A stretch of 64,000 nt of DNA from Pseudomonadota bacterium (GTDB taxonomy: Bacteria; Pseudomonadota; Alphaproteobacteria; Dongiales; Dongiaceae), in assembly GCA_016183985.1 (NCBI GenBank), contig JACPDN010000006.1, positions 1,426,001 through 1,490,000 on the forward strand, written 5' to 3'. The stretch's first letter is position 1. The number at the start of each line of letters is the position of its first letter. Of this stretch, positions 42,896 through 54,690 are shown in pieces. The notes beneath the pieces were generated by a model that made no database searches, was not told the DNA's origin, and saw nothing but the letters and a program-made list of their open reading frames with translations. Position numbers and translations under genes: made by a program.

Positions 42896-43642
42896 ATGCA
42901 TCGCTTCGCCAATCCCGGCCGCTTTCTGCGCTTGGCCAACAGGATCCAGCCGTGGCTTAAGGCCTTGACGGTATTGGGTTTTATTATCGGTCTGTATCTC
43001 GCTCTGTGGGGCTCGCCGCCCGATTATCAGCAGGGCGAGACGGTCCGCATCATGTATGTCCATGTCCCGGCGGCCTGGATGGCGCTCTTCGCCTATCTGC
43101 TGGTGGGGCTCGCTTCCGCCTCCTCTCTCATCTGGCGCCACCCCTTGGCCGATGTCGCGGCCGAGGCCATGTCGCCGGTGGGTGCCGCCTTTACGCTCAT
43201 CGCCCTCATCACCGGCTCGCTCTGGGGCAAGCCCATGTGGGGCACTTACTGGGTCTGGGACGCGCGTCTGACCTCGTTCCTGCTGCTGTTCTTCCTCTAT
43301 CTCGGCCACATGGCGCTGCTTGGCGCCTTCGATGACCGCGCCCGTGGCCAGCGTTCGGCGGCGGTCCTTGCCATTGTCGGCCTGGTCAATCTGCCGGTGA
43401 TCAAATTCTCCGTCGATTGGTGGAACACGCTCCACCAGCCAGCCTCGATCGTGCGCATGGGCGGGATTTCGATCGATTCATCGATGCAATGGCCGCTCTT
43501 CGCCATGGCGATCACCTTCCATCTCTTCATGCTGGCTGCCGTCATCGAACGCATGCGCACGCTGCTGCTGGAGGCGCGCCTGCGGAACCAGCGCCTTGCC
43601 GCCTTCGAGCGTGTCGGCACCCAGGCGAGGGCCAGCGAATGA
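42896..43642 (+). CDS. ccmC: Heme exporter protein CcmC
   Basis: A 248-residue six-helix membrane protein that presents heme to CcmE. The heme-handling WWD-type domain is clear (WGTYWVWDARLTSFLLLFFLYLG). The flanking histidines are in MYVHVPAAWM and WWNTLHQPASI. It starts the second ccm block, with ccmD 10 bases downstream. The operon ccmCDEFGHI then runs to 48775 with overlaps or short gaps. Confidence 0.96.
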   Translation: MHRFANPGRFLRLANRIQPWLKALTVLGFIIGLYLALWGSPPDYQQGETVRIMYVHVPAAWMALFAYLLVGLASASSLIWRHPLADVAAEAMSPVGAAFTLIALITGSLWGKPMWGTYWVWDARLTSFLLLFFLYLGHMALLGAFDDRARGQRSAAVLAIVGLVNLPVIKFSVDWWNTLHQPASIVRMGGISIDSSMQWPLFAMAITFHLFMLAAVIERMRTLLLEARLRNQRLAAFERVGTQARASE

Positions 43643-43652
43643 GGCCAGGTGC

Positions 43653-43826
43653 ATGATGGATTTCGGCAGTTTCCTTGCAATGGGCGGCTACGCTGCCTAT
43701 GTCTGGCCGGCCTACGGGGCGGCCCTGGTCATTCTGCTGGCGATCTGGATCGACGGATCGCGCCGGCGCCGCGCCGTCGACCAGGCACTCCACCGTCTCG
43801 AACAGCAGCGCAACAGCGAACGTTAA
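43653..43826 (+). CDS. ccmD: Heme exporter small subunit CcmD
   Basis: A 57-residue single-span membrane protein. MDFGSFLAMGGYAAYVWPAYGAALVILLAIW is the CcmD signature, followed by a basic cytoplasmic tail (RRRRAVDQALHRLEQQR). It stabilises the CcmC-CcmE interaction and releases holo-CcmE. ATG 43653 is chosen within a longer frame. It is placed between ccmC and ccmE as usual. Confidence 0.93.
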   Translation: MMDFGSFLAMGGYAAYVWPAYGAALVILLAIWIDGSRRRRAVDQALHRLEQQRNSER

Positions 43827-43829
43827 GTC

Positions 43830-44333
43830 ATGAAGCGCAAGACGCTGCGACTCTATCTGGTGCTCATCAGCCTGGCGTTGCTCGGCACCGCGACCATGCT
43901 GGTCCTCAACGCCTTCGACCGCGAGATCGTGTTCTTCTTCAGCCCCAGCGAGATCGCGGCGGAAAGGCCCGTGCCCGGCCGTGTCATTCGCCTCGGCGGA
44001 TTGGTCGAGACCGGCAGCGTGAAGAAACTCGATGACGGCGCCACGGTGAGCTTCAAGGTGACCGATTTGAAAGCCGCGACTGAAATCGCCTATCGAGGCG
44101 TACTGCCCGACCTCTTCCGCGAGGGCCAGGGCGTTGTCGTCGAGGGCGCTTTCAATGACAGCGGCAATTTCGTGGCGAGCCAGGTACTGGCCAAGCATGA
44201 CGAGAACTACCTGCCGCCGGAAGTCGCGAAAGCCTTGAAAGCCTCCGGCCGCTGGCAGGAAGGTGCCGGCACCGAAGCGACACCGGCCGCCATGCCGGCA
44301 AATTCATCGGCCACCAGCGGAGCGAGCCAGTGA
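43830..44333 (+). CDS. ccmE: Cytochrome c maturation heme chaperone CcmE
   Basis: A 167-residue periplasmic chaperone with one N-terminal anchor helix (LRLYLVLISLALLGTATMLVL). A beta-barrel follows (LGGLVETGSVKKLDDGATVSFKVTD, then GVLPDLFREGQGVVVEG). The covalent heme-binding histidine is in LAKHDENYLPPE. The C-terminal ~30 residues are disordered and Ala/Pro-rich. It overlaps ccmF by 4 nt. Confidence 0.96.
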   Translation: MKRKTLRLYLVLISLALLGTATMLVLNAFDREIVFFFSPSEIAAERPVPGRVIRLGGLVETGSVKKLDDGATVSFKVTDLKAATEIAYRGVLPDLFREGQGVVVEGAFNDSGNFVASQVLAKHDENYLPPEVAKALKASGRWQEGAGTEATPAAMPANSSATSGASQ

Positions 44334-46309
44334 TCACCGAGATCGGCCATTACGCCCTCGTCCTCGCCCTCGTCCTTGCCGTGGCGCAAGCAACGCTGCC
44401 GCTCATTGGTGCGCAACTGGGTGTCCGCGCCTGGATGGCGCTCGCCAAGCCCGCCGCCGTCGGCCAGTTCGTCTTTCTGCTGCTCTCCTTCGCGGCCCTC
44501 GTCCACGCTTTCGTGGTCAGCGATTTTTCGGTCGCCGTCGTCTATCAGCATTCGCATTCGCAGACGCCCCTCATCTACAAAATCTCCGCCGCCTGGGGCC
44601 AGCATGAAGGTTCGCTGCTGCTCTGGGTCGTGATCCTCGCCTTCTTCGGCGCCCTGGTGGCGCTCTTCGGCGATAACCTGCCGCCGCGTTTGAAGGCGCG
44701 GGCCCTGGCCGTGCAGGCGATGATCGGCATCTGCTTCATTCTCTTCACGCTCCTCACCTCCAATCCTTTCGCGCGCCTGTTCCCGGCGCCGATCGAGGGG
44801 CAGGAACTCAACCCGCTGCTGCAGGATCCCGGCCTCGCCTTCCATCCGCCGATGCTCTATGTCGGCTATGTCGGCTTCTCGATGGCCTTCTCCTTCGCGG
44901 TCGCCGCCCTCATCGAAGGCAAGGTCGACGCCGCCTGGGCGCGCTGGGTCAGGCCCTGGACGCTGCTCTCCTGGATTTGTCTCACCGCCGGCATCGCGCT
45001 CGGCGCGCGCTGGGCCTATTACGAACTCGGCTGGGGCGGCTGGTGGTTCTGGGATCCGGTCGAAAATGCCAGCTTCATGCCCTGGCTGATGGGCACGGCC
45101 CTGCTGCATTCCGCCATCGTGGTCGAGAAGCGTGACGCGCTCAAAGCCTGGACCCTGCTGCTCGCCATCCTCACCTTCGGCTTCTCACTGCTCGGCACCT
45201 TCCTGGTGCGCTCCGGTGTCATCACCTCGGTCCATGCCTTTGCCCAGGATCCGGCACGCGGCCTCTTCATCCTCGGCATTCTCGCGCTGGCGCTGGGCGG
45301 TTCATTGACGCTCTTTGCCTGGCGGGCGCCCACCTTGAAGGCCGGCGGCCTCTTCGCACCCGTGAGCCGCGAGGGTGCGTTGATGCTCAACAATCTGCTG
45401 CTCGCCACGGCGACCGCCACCGTGCTCCTCGGCACGCTCTATCCGCTCATCCTCGACATCCTGGGCGGCGGGTCGGTCTCGGTGGGCACACCTTATTACA
45501 CCGCGACCTTCATCCCCATCGTCATGCCGCTCATCGCCCTCACCGCACTCGGCCCGCTGCTGGGCTGGAAGCGCGGCGATTTGAAAGGCGCATTGCAGCG
45601 CCTGTGGGCTGCCGGCCTCATCGCCGTGGCAGCCCTTGGTGTGGCCCTGTGGGTGGATTTCGGCAAGCAAACGCTGGCCGCCGCCGGCATCGGCATCGGT
45701 GCCTGGCTCTTCACCGCCACCTTCATCGAATGGGCCGAGCGCGTGAAGCTGTTCCGCATCGGCCCTATCGACAGCCTGCGACGTGCGGTGCATCTGCCGC
45801 GTGCGGCCTATGGCATGAGCCTTGCCCATGCGGGTCTCGCCATCGCCATCATCGGCGTCACGGCGGCCAGTGCCTGGAAGGCTGAGGAAGTGCGCCAGTT
45901 GAAGCCCAGCGACAGCATCACGGTGGGCTCGTTCACTTATGTGCTGGAAAGTGTCGGCCCGGAGCGCGGGCAGAACTACATCGCCGAGCGCGCGCATTTC
46001 AGAGTGCTGAAAGACGGGCAGCCCTATACCGATCTTTACCCCGAGCGGCGCCAATACATGGTGCAGCCGATGCCGACCACCGAGGCGGCGATCCAATCCC
46101 ATATCTTCGGCGATCTCTATGCCGTGATCGGCGAGGGCGACGGCAAGGGCTCCTGGACCGTGCGCATCTATGAGGAACCGCTGGTGCCGTGGATCTGGAC
46201 GGGTGCCGCACTGATGGCCTTGGGCGGCATCGTCTCGTTGAGCGACCGCCGCTACCGCGTCGGCGCGCCCAGCCGTGCCACCGCCGCGCAGCCCGCTGTC
46301 GCCGAATAA
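44330..46309 (+). CDS. ccmF: Cytochrome c heme lyase subunit CcmF
   Basis: A 659-residue polytopic membrane protein (about 15 helices). It takes heme from holo-CcmE and ligates it to apocytochromes with CcmH. The WWD-type domain is visible (GWGGWWFWDPVENASFMPWL), with flanking conserved histidines (HNHSHSQTP-type and LLHSAIVVEKRDALKAW). GTG at 44330 is used, overlapping ccmE by 4 nt. Full length, with no disruption. Confidence 0.96.
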   Translation: MITEIGHYALVLALVLAVAQATLPLIGAQLGVRAWMALAKPAAVGQFVFLLLSFAALVHAFVVSDFSVAVVYQHSHSQTPLIYKISAAWGQHEGSLLLWVVILAFFGALVALFGDNLPPRLKARALAVQAMIGICFILFTLLTSNPFARLFPAPIEGQELNPLLQDPGLAFHPPMLYVGYVGFSMAFSFAVAALIEGKVDAAWARWVRPWTLLSWICLTAGIALGARWAYYELGWGGWWFWDPVENASFMPWLMGTALLHSAIVVEKRDALKAWTLLLAILTFGFSLLGTFLVRSGVITSVHAFAQDPARGLFILGILALALGGSLTLFAWRAPTLKAGGLFAPVSREGALMLNNLLLATATATVLLGTLYPLILDILGGGSVSVGTPYYTATFIPIVMPLIALTALGPLLGWKRGDLKGALQRLWAAGLIAVAALGVALWVDFGKQTLAAAGIGIGAWLFTATFIEWAERVKLFRIGPIDSLRRAVHLPRAAYGMSLAHAGLAIAIIGVTAASAWKAEEVRQLKPSDSITVGSFTYVLESVGPERGQNYIAERAHFRVLKDGQPYTDLYPERRQYMVQPMPTTEAAIQSHIFGDLYAVIGEGDGKGSWTVRIYEEPLVPWIWTGAALMALGGIVSLSDRRYRVGAPSRATAAQPAVAE

Positions 46310-46326
46310 CGAAAGCGTCTCGACCC

Positions 46327-46860
46327 ATGCGCCGTCTTCTCTTCGTCGTTCCGGCCCTCATTCTCGCAGCCCTCATCGCGCTCTTCTGGCGCGGTCTTGA
46401 CCCGCAGCGCAACCCGGCAGCGATTCCCTCGGCCCTCATCGGCAAGAAGATGGCGGAGATCGACCTGCCTGGCCTCGGTGGCCGGCCCGGCGTGAAGACG
46501 TCTGATTTCACAGGTCAGATCACCGTCCTCAATTTCTTCGCCTCGTGGTGCGCGCCCTGCCGTGCCGAGCATCCGCTGATCAAATCCTTGCGCGACGTGC
46601 CCGGCATCCGCGTCGTCGGCATCACCTTCAAGGATGCGCCGGCCGATTCCCTGAAATACCTCGCGGAACTGGGCGATCCCTACCAGGCGATCGGCACGGA
46701 CAATGAAGGCCGCGCCGGCATCGAATTCGGCTTGAGCGGCGTGCCTGAGACCTATGTCATCGATAAAGACGGCATCATCCGCTACCGCCTGGCGCAGCCT
46801 CTGGATCCCGGCCGGCTTGAGAAGGAGCTGAAGCCGCTCCTCGCGGATCTCACCAAGTGA
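46327..46860 (+). CDS. ccmG: Thiol:disulfide interchange protein CcmG/DsbE
   Basis: A 177-residue periplasmic thioredoxin-like reductase. A single N-terminal anchor (LLFVVPALILAALIALFW) precedes a thioredoxin domain with the active site NFFASWCAPCRAEHP. GVPETYVIDKDGIIRYR is the cis-Pro region. It reduces the CxxCH cysteines of apocytochromes before heme ligation. ATG 46327 lies 17 bases after ccmF and the stop overlaps ccmH by 4 nt. Confidence 0.95.
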   Translation: MRRLLFVVPALILAALIALFWRGLDPQRNPAAIPSALIGKKMAEIDLPGLGGRPGVKTSDFTGQITVLNFFASWCAPCRAEHPLIKSLRDVPGIRVVGITFKDAPADSLKYLAELGDPYQAIGTDNEGRAGIEFGLSGVPETYVIDKDGIIRYRLAQPLDPGRLEKELKPLLADLTK

Positions 46861-47426
46861 ATCTGCGCGTCCACATCGCAGCATTGCTGACCGCGCTGGG
46901 CCTCGGCCTCGGCGGTCTCCTTCTGCCGCAGATGGCGATGGCGCAGACGCAGGTCGCCGACGAACCGCTCGCCGATACCGCGCTTGAGATGCGCGCCCGG
47001 GCGCTGATGAAGGAAGTGCGTTGCGTCGTCTGCCAGGCGCAATCGATCGACGAATCCGATGCCGGTATCGCCAGCGACATGCGCCGCCTCATCCGCCAGC
47101 AGATCGCGGCGGGTGAGAGCGACGCCGCGATCCTCAAATACCTTTCCGATCGCTATGGCGATTTCGTGCTGTTCAAGCCGCCCCTCAAGGCAGCGACCGC
47201 CTTGCTCTGGGCCGGACCCTTCGTGCTGCTCGCAATCGGCGGTCTCATCATCGTCTTCTTCTTCCGCCGCCGTCCCACGGCCACCGCAAATGCCCTGAGC
47301 AGCGCCGAGCTTGACCGCATCCATGCGGCACTCGACGCGGAAGGCTTGCCATCGCCGGCGCCAGAGGCGACAACCCCCACCGAGCGGAGGGAGGCAACAG
47401 CCTCCACCGAGCGGAGGGATGCATGA
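46857..47426 (+). CDS. ccmH: Cytochrome c-type biogenesis protein CcmH
   Basis: A 189-residue protein with a signal sequence, a periplasmic domain carrying the redox motif RCVVCQAQSIDESDAGIASDMR, and one transmembrane helix (LLWAGPFVLLAIGGLIIVFFF) near residue 125. The short cytoplasmic tail contains a perfect repeat of ATxxTERRxA that continues into the ccmI start. It starts with GTG overlapping the ccmG stop. It works with CcmF and CcmG. Confidence 0.94.
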   Translation: MNLRVHIAALLTALGLGLGGLLLPQMAMAQTQVADEPLADTALEMRARALMKEVRCVVCQAQSIDESDAGIASDMRRLIRQQIAAGESDAAILKYLSDRYGDFVLFKPPLKAATALLWAGPFVLLAIGGLIIVFFFRRRPTATANALSSAELDRIHAALDAEGLPSPAPEATTPTERREATASTERRDA

Positions 47427-48775
47427 TTCTGGTCTGGCTGGTCTTTGCGGTGATGACATTGGCGACGGCGGTATTGCTGGCGCTGCCGCTGTTCTATACG
47501 CGCAAGGTCAAGAACGAAGCGGCCTTTGCGCTGGCCGTCTATCGCGACCAGATGGTCGAGCTCGGCCGCGATGCCGAAGCGGGTCTCATCGCCCCCGACC
47601 AGGCGCGCCTGGCGCAGATTGAAATCGAACGCCGCGTGCTGGCCCTCACCGACAACCCGCAATGGCAGCCGGGCCGCGCGCCCTCGCATGGCCTCCTCAT
47701 CGTGGCGGCCGTCGTCCTGCCGCTGTTGGGCTTCGGCCTCTATCTCCTGATCGGCGCCCCCGATCTGCCGGCCCAACCCTTCGTCGCCGCGCATGCGCAG
47801 CCTGCGATCGCCAGTCCGGAATTGCAGGCACTCGAAGCCGGCGTCGCCGCCAAGCCCACCGATGCCAAGGCCTGGGTGGCGCTTGCCGCCGGCTATGACG
47901 CCGAGGGCCGCGCCCAGGATGCCGCCACCGCTTACGGCAAGGCCGTGGCCTTAGGGGCACAGGATGCCGCGACACTGGCAGCCTACGGCCAGGCGCAGCT
48001 CATCGCCAATCGCGGCGAGATGAATGACGCAGCGGCTGCGACCTTCCACCGGGCGCTCGCCGTCGATCCCACCAACCCCACGGCGCGCTTCTTCCTGGCG
48101 CTTGGTAAGGCGCAGGCCGGCGATATCGAAGCGGCCCTCACCGATTGGATGGCACTGGAAAAGGACACGCCCAAGGACGCCCCCTGGCGCGCCACGCTCG
48201 AGGCGCATATCGCCAAGGCCGCCGAACGCCTCGGCAAGCCGGCGCCCACCGGCACCTCGGATGCGGCATCTAACCCAGCGCCCGGGCCGAGTAGCGAAGA
48301 CATGGCAGCTGCCCAATCGATGACCCCGGAGCAGCAGCAGGCCTTCATCAATCAGATGGTGACGGGTCTCGCCGAGAAGCTCAAAAGCAACCCGGACGAT
48401 CTCGATGGCTGGGTGCGCCTTGCCCGCTCCTATCAGGTGCTGCAGCGAAGCGATGACGCGCGCGACGCCTGGGCGAAGGCCGCTTCCCTCGCTCCCGCCC
48501 GCCTCGACGTGCAGCTCGACTACGCCGATTCCATCATCGCCGGCCGTTCGGACCTCGACCGCTACCTGCCGCCGGAATTCGTCGAAGCGGTGGGCCGCGT
48601 GCGCACGCTCGATCCCCGCAATCCGCTCGGCCTCTATTACGGCGGTCTCGTCGCCCGCGTTGCCGGCAACAATGCCGAAGCGCGGAAGCTCTGGAGCGAA
48701 GTCCTCGACCGCCTCCCGCCCGACGCCCCGCAGCGCGCCGAGCTCAAGAAAGAGCTGGATTCATTGCTGCCGTAG
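47423..48775 (+). CDS. ccmI: c-type cytochrome biogenesis protein CcmI (CycH), TPR-containing
   Basis: A 450-residue protein. Two N-terminal helices (WLVFAVMTLATAVLLALPLFY and LLIVAAVVLPLLGFGLYLLIG) flank a cytoplasmic loop. The periplasmic part contains tetratricopeptide-like repeats at about 130-260 and 320-440. It binds the C-termini of apocytochromes and delivers them to CcmF/H. It ends the ccm operon and overlaps ccmH by 4 nt. Confidence 0.93.
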   Translation: MILVWLVFAVMTLATAVLLALPLFYTRKVKNEAAFALAVYRDQMVELGRDAEAGLIAPDQARLAQIEIERRVLALTDNPQWQPGRAPSHGLLIVAAVVLPLLGFGLYLLIGAPDLPAQPFVAAHAQPAIASPELQALEAGVAAKPTDAKAWVALAAGYDAEGRAQDAATAYGKAVALGAQDAATLAAYGQAQLIANRGEMNDAAAATFHRALAVDPTNPTARFFLALGKAQAGDIEAALTDWMALEKDTPKDAPWRATLEAHIAKAAERLGKPAPTGTSDAASNPAPGPSSEDMAAAQSMTPEQQQAFINQMVTGLAEKLKSNPDDLDGWVRLARSYQVLQRSDDARDAWAKAASLAPARLDVQLDYADSIIAGRSDLDRYLPPEFVEAVGRVRTLDPRNPLGLYYGGLVARVAGNNAEARKLWSEVLDRLPPDAPQRAELKKELDSLLP

Positions 48776-48924
48776 AGCCCCCTCTCACGTCGCGGGACCA
48801 AGGGAACTTTCGCCATGGAACTGGGCCGGCAGGCAACGCACCGGCAATTATCACACAATTCCAATGCCTTACCTGTGTGCAAAAAATAGTCACTTAACTA
48901 TTGCTTCACCATCCTTGAGCGACA

Positions 48925-51888
<2,964 letters not shown>

Positions 51889-51972
51889 CGCGGCCAAGCT
51901 CGGCTGCAGGTGGCCTTTTGCAGCCAAACAGGCTAGAACGCGGCCCGAAAAGCCCGTTGCTCCAGGATCCCA

Positions 51973-52740
51973 ATGCCAACCGATCTCACCGCCCTGCGTG
52001 ACCATCTGATTGCCGCCGCCTATGAGGCGGGCGCCGCCATCATGAAGGTCTATGGCAGCGACTTCTCGGCAGCGCGCAAGGCCGACCATTCCCCCGTGAC
52101 CGAGGCCGATGTGGCGGCTGAGAAATTGATCCTGGCGGCGTTGCGGAAATGCGCGCCGACGATCCCCGTGGTGGCGGAGGAACAGGCCGCGGCCGAGGGC
52201 GTGCCGGATCATGTCGCGCGCCGCTTTTTCCTGGTCGATCCGCTCGACGGGACCAAGGAATTTGTCGCCCGCAATGGGGAGTTCACCGTCAACATCGCCC
52301 TGGTCGAAGATGGCCGCCCCATCCTCGGCATCGTCTACCTGCCGGCGCTCGATGAGATGTATGCCGGCCACGGCACCCGCGCCATCCGCCGGCGTGGGGC
52401 GGAAGAGAGCGCGATCCACGCGCGCGCCTTGCCGGCCACCGGTGCCGTCATGACTATCAGCCGCTCGCATGCCGCCAAGGAATTGGTGAAGGCCGAGGAA
52501 CTCGGCGAACACGTTGCCGGCACCATCGTTGCCGGCTCGTCGCTGAAATTCTGCCGGATCGCCGAAGGAATTGCCGATCTCTATCCGCGCTTCGGCCCGA
52601 CCATGGAATGGGATACGGCGGCCGGGCATGCCGTGCTGTCGGCAGCAGGCGGCTCGGTCGCGACCCTTGACGGCGCACCGCTTGCCTATGGCAAGCCCGG
52701 CCTCAGGAATCCCCATTTCATTGCCCGCGGCCGGCGTTGA
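51973..52740 (+). CDS. cysQ: 3'(2'),5'-bisphosphate nucleotidase CysQ
   Basis: A 255-residue Mg-dependent phosphatase that removes 3'-phosphate from PAP/PAPS, protecting sulfate assimilation. Motifs are VTEADVAAEKLIL, VVAEEQAAAEG (metal Glu), FFLVDPLDGTKEFVARNGEFTVNIALV and the C-terminal WDTAAGHAVLSAAGG. It is distinguished from the other IMPase-fold protein at 108-1076 by the DGTKEF motif. A Sua5-type gene follows 14 bases on. Confidence 0.93.
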   Translation: MPTDLTALRDHLIAAAYEAGAAIMKVYGSDFSAARKADHSPVTEADVAAEKLILAALRKCAPTIPVVAEEQAAAEGVPDHVARRFFLVDPLDGTKEFVARNGEFTVNIALVEDGRPILGIVYLPALDEMYAGHGTRAIRRRGAEESAIHARALPATGAVMTISRSHAAKELVKAEELGEHVAGTIVAGSSLKFCRIAEGIADLYPRFGPTMEWDTAAGHAVLSAAGGSVATLDGAPLAYGKPGLRNPHFIARGRR

Positions 52741-52754
52741 CCAGGGGCGGGGTG

Positions 52755-53717
52755 ATGTCAAAGATCGTCCCGGCCGAGGATGCCAATATCGCCCTTGCCG
52801 CCGGCGCCTTGCGCCGCGGCGAGTTGGTGAGCTTCCCGACCGAGACCGTCTATGGCTTAGGCGGTGACGCCGCCAATGACCGCGCCGTCGCCGCGATCTA
52901 CGCCGCCAAAGGGCGCCCGAGCTTCAACCCGCTGATCGTCCATGTACCCAGCCTCGCCGCCGCGATGGAGCTCGGCGCGTTCAGCGACGACGCACAGAAC
53001 CTCGCGCGGAAATTCTGGCCCGGCCCGCTGACGCTGGTGGTCAAACGTTCGCGCAAATGTCCGCTTTCATTGCTGGTGAGTGCCGGCATGGACAGCGTCG
53101 CCTTGCGTATCCCGGCGCACCCCGTTGCGCGCGCGCTTCTCACCGCCAGCGGCCTGGCCCTGGCCGGTCCCAGCGCCAATCCGTCAGGCCGCATCAGCCC
53201 GACCACGGCCGCCCATGTCGAAGAAGGCCTCGGCGACAAGGTTGCCATGATCCTCGATGGCGGCCCCTGCCGCATCGGCGTTGAATCGACGGTGCTGAGT
53301 TTGCTGGACGAGAAGCCTGCTCTGCTGCGCCCAGGTGGCGTCTCGCCCGAAGAAATCACGGCCGCCATCGGCAAGCCGGTCGAAATCGCCGCGCCCGTGG
53401 GCGATGTTGAGGCAGGGCTTCACGGCCCAGGCCGCTTGCTCAGCCATTACGCCCCGGATCGCCCCGTACGGCTGAATGCCATGGATGCCGAACCGGACGA
53501 GGCGCTCCTGGCCTTCGGCCCGCAGGTGCCGGTCGCAAAAACGGTGCTGAATTTGAGCGAAAGCGGCGATCTCAACGAAGCTGCCGCCAATCTCTTTGCC
53601 ATGCTGCGCGCCCTCGACCGTCCGGAAGTCACCGGCATCGCGGTGATGCCGATCCCGATGTCGGGCCTTGGCATCGCAATCAATGACCGCCTGGCACGGG
53701 CCGCGGCGCCACGCTAA
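52755..53717 (+). CDS. L-threonylcarbamoyladenylate synthase, Sua5/YrdC family
   Basis: A 320-residue enzyme that makes threonylcarbamoyl-AMP for the t6A37 modification of ANN-decoding tRNAs. The YrdC domain has GELVSFPTETVYGLGGDA and KGRPSFNPLIVHV (nucleotide and threonine sites). The additional C-terminal ~110 residues (GRLLSHYAPDRPVRL onward) are the Sua5 domain, so this is the longer Sua5 form and not short TsaC. ATG 52755 is used. A TTG at 52737 is less likely. It converges on the YgjP-type gene across a long hairpin. Confidence 0.92.
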   Translation: MSKIVPAEDANIALAAGALRRGELVSFPTETVYGLGGDAANDRAVAAIYAAKGRPSFNPLIVHVPSLAAAMELGAFSDDAQNLARKFWPGPLTLVVKRSRKCPLSLLVSAGMDSVALRIPAHPVARALLTASGLALAGPSANPSGRISPTTAAHVEEGLGDKVAMILDGGPCRIGVESTVLSLLDEKPALLRPGGVSPEEITAAIGKPVEIAAPVGDVEAGLHGPGRLLSHYAPDRPVRLNAMDAEPDEALLAFGPQVPVAKTVLNLSESGDLNEAAANLFAMLRALDRPEVTGIAVMPIPMSGLGIAINDRLARAAAPR

Positions 53718-53722
53718 GGCCA

Positions 53723-53800
53723 GAGTCGTCACTTGCGCCCTCACCCCCAACCCCTCTCCCTTCAGGGGGAGGGTAGGGTGGGGGGCGCAAGTGACGACTC
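53723..53800. repeat. Long family B palindrome between convergent genes (likely two-way terminator)
   Basis: Perfect 18-base outer arms (53723-53740 and 53783-53800, beginning GAGTCGTCACTTGCGCCC) enclose the family B core ccctctcccttcagggggaggg. This is the most complete copy. It lies between the stops of the Sua5-type gene (53717) and the YgjP-type gene (53812), so it can end both transcripts. Confidence 0.8.
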
Positions 53801-53811
53801 TTGGAGGAAAC

Positions 53812-54609
53812 TCAGAACCGCCCGTAGCGATAAAGATCGGTGCCGTGGTTTTCGAGCCACAGGCGCGCCGGATCCATCTGGCGGCAAATCTCGCCGCAGA
53901 GTTTCCAGAAGCGCGGGCCGTGGTTCATCTCCTTGAGATGCGCCACCTCATGGGCGATGACGTAATCCATGACATGGCGCGGCGCGAAGATGAGCCGCCA
54001 GGAGAAGGCAAGCTCCCCCTCGCTGGTGCAGGAGCCCCAACGGCTCTTGGTGTCGCGGATCGTGATCTTCTTGATCTTCTTGCCGATCGCCTCGGCCTTC
54101 TGATAGGCGCGGGTCTCGATCTCGCGCTTGGCTTCGAGCTTCAGCCAATCCTGGACGCGGCGCGAGACATGCTCTTCATGCCCGGCCACATGGATCTCTT
54201 CCGATTCACACCACACCACACCGCGCGCATTGGGCTTGTAGCGGATGCGATGCGGCGTCCCCAGAATGGGGATGATGTTGTTGTGCAGAAAGGGCACCGG
54301 CTCGTGCAGTTGATCGAGACGCTGCTCGATCCAATCCTTATTGCTTAACGCAAATCGCTTGCCTTCATCGCGCGAAGTGCGTTTCGGCAGCACGACGATG
54401 ATCGACGAATTGCCATGATCCAAGCGCAGGATGATGCGTTGTGCGCGCTTGTTCTGCTTGAAGACCAGCGGCACCTTGCGGGTCGAGAAATTGAGCATGT
54501 GAATGTCGCTCGCTTCCGGCATCGAGCGGCGCTTGGCACGCGGCTTATCAACCGCGGCAGGGCGCGCCGGGCTTAACGACTTAGCTAGGTTTTTCGCGAC
54601 TTTCCGCAT
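53812..54609 (-). CDS. YgjP/SprT-like metal-dependent hydrolase (DUF45)
   Basis: A 265-residue protein of the M48-related DUF45/YgjP group. The zinc site is HEVAHLKEMNHGPRFW (HExxH with the third ligand His downstream). DTKSRWGSCTSEGELAFSW upstream is the family's second hallmark. Activity of these proteins is not settled: protease or nucleotide phosphatase has been proposed. ATG 54609 is used because the upstream extension is non-homologous. The N-terminal ~30 residues are basic and disordered. Confidence 0.88.
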   Translation of the reverse strand: MRKVAKNLAKSLSPARPAAVDKPRAKRRSMPEASDIHMLNFSTRKVPLVFKQNKRAQRIILRLDHGNSSIIVVLPKRTSRDEGKRFALSNKDWIEQRLDQLHEPVPFLHNNIIPILGTPHRIRYKPNARGVVWCESEEIHVAGHEEHVSRRVQDWLKLEAKREIETRAYQKAEAIGKKIKKITIRDTKSRWGSCTSEGELAFSWRLIFAPRHVMDYVIAHEVAHLKEMNHGPRFWKLCGEICRQMDPARLWLENHGTDLYRYGRF

Positions 54610-54690
54610 GGTGGTCAAAAACAATCCACATATCCCCAGGGTTACCCAAAATCCCCTGGCGACCACTTTACGGCGCGGCTCGCGGCGACT

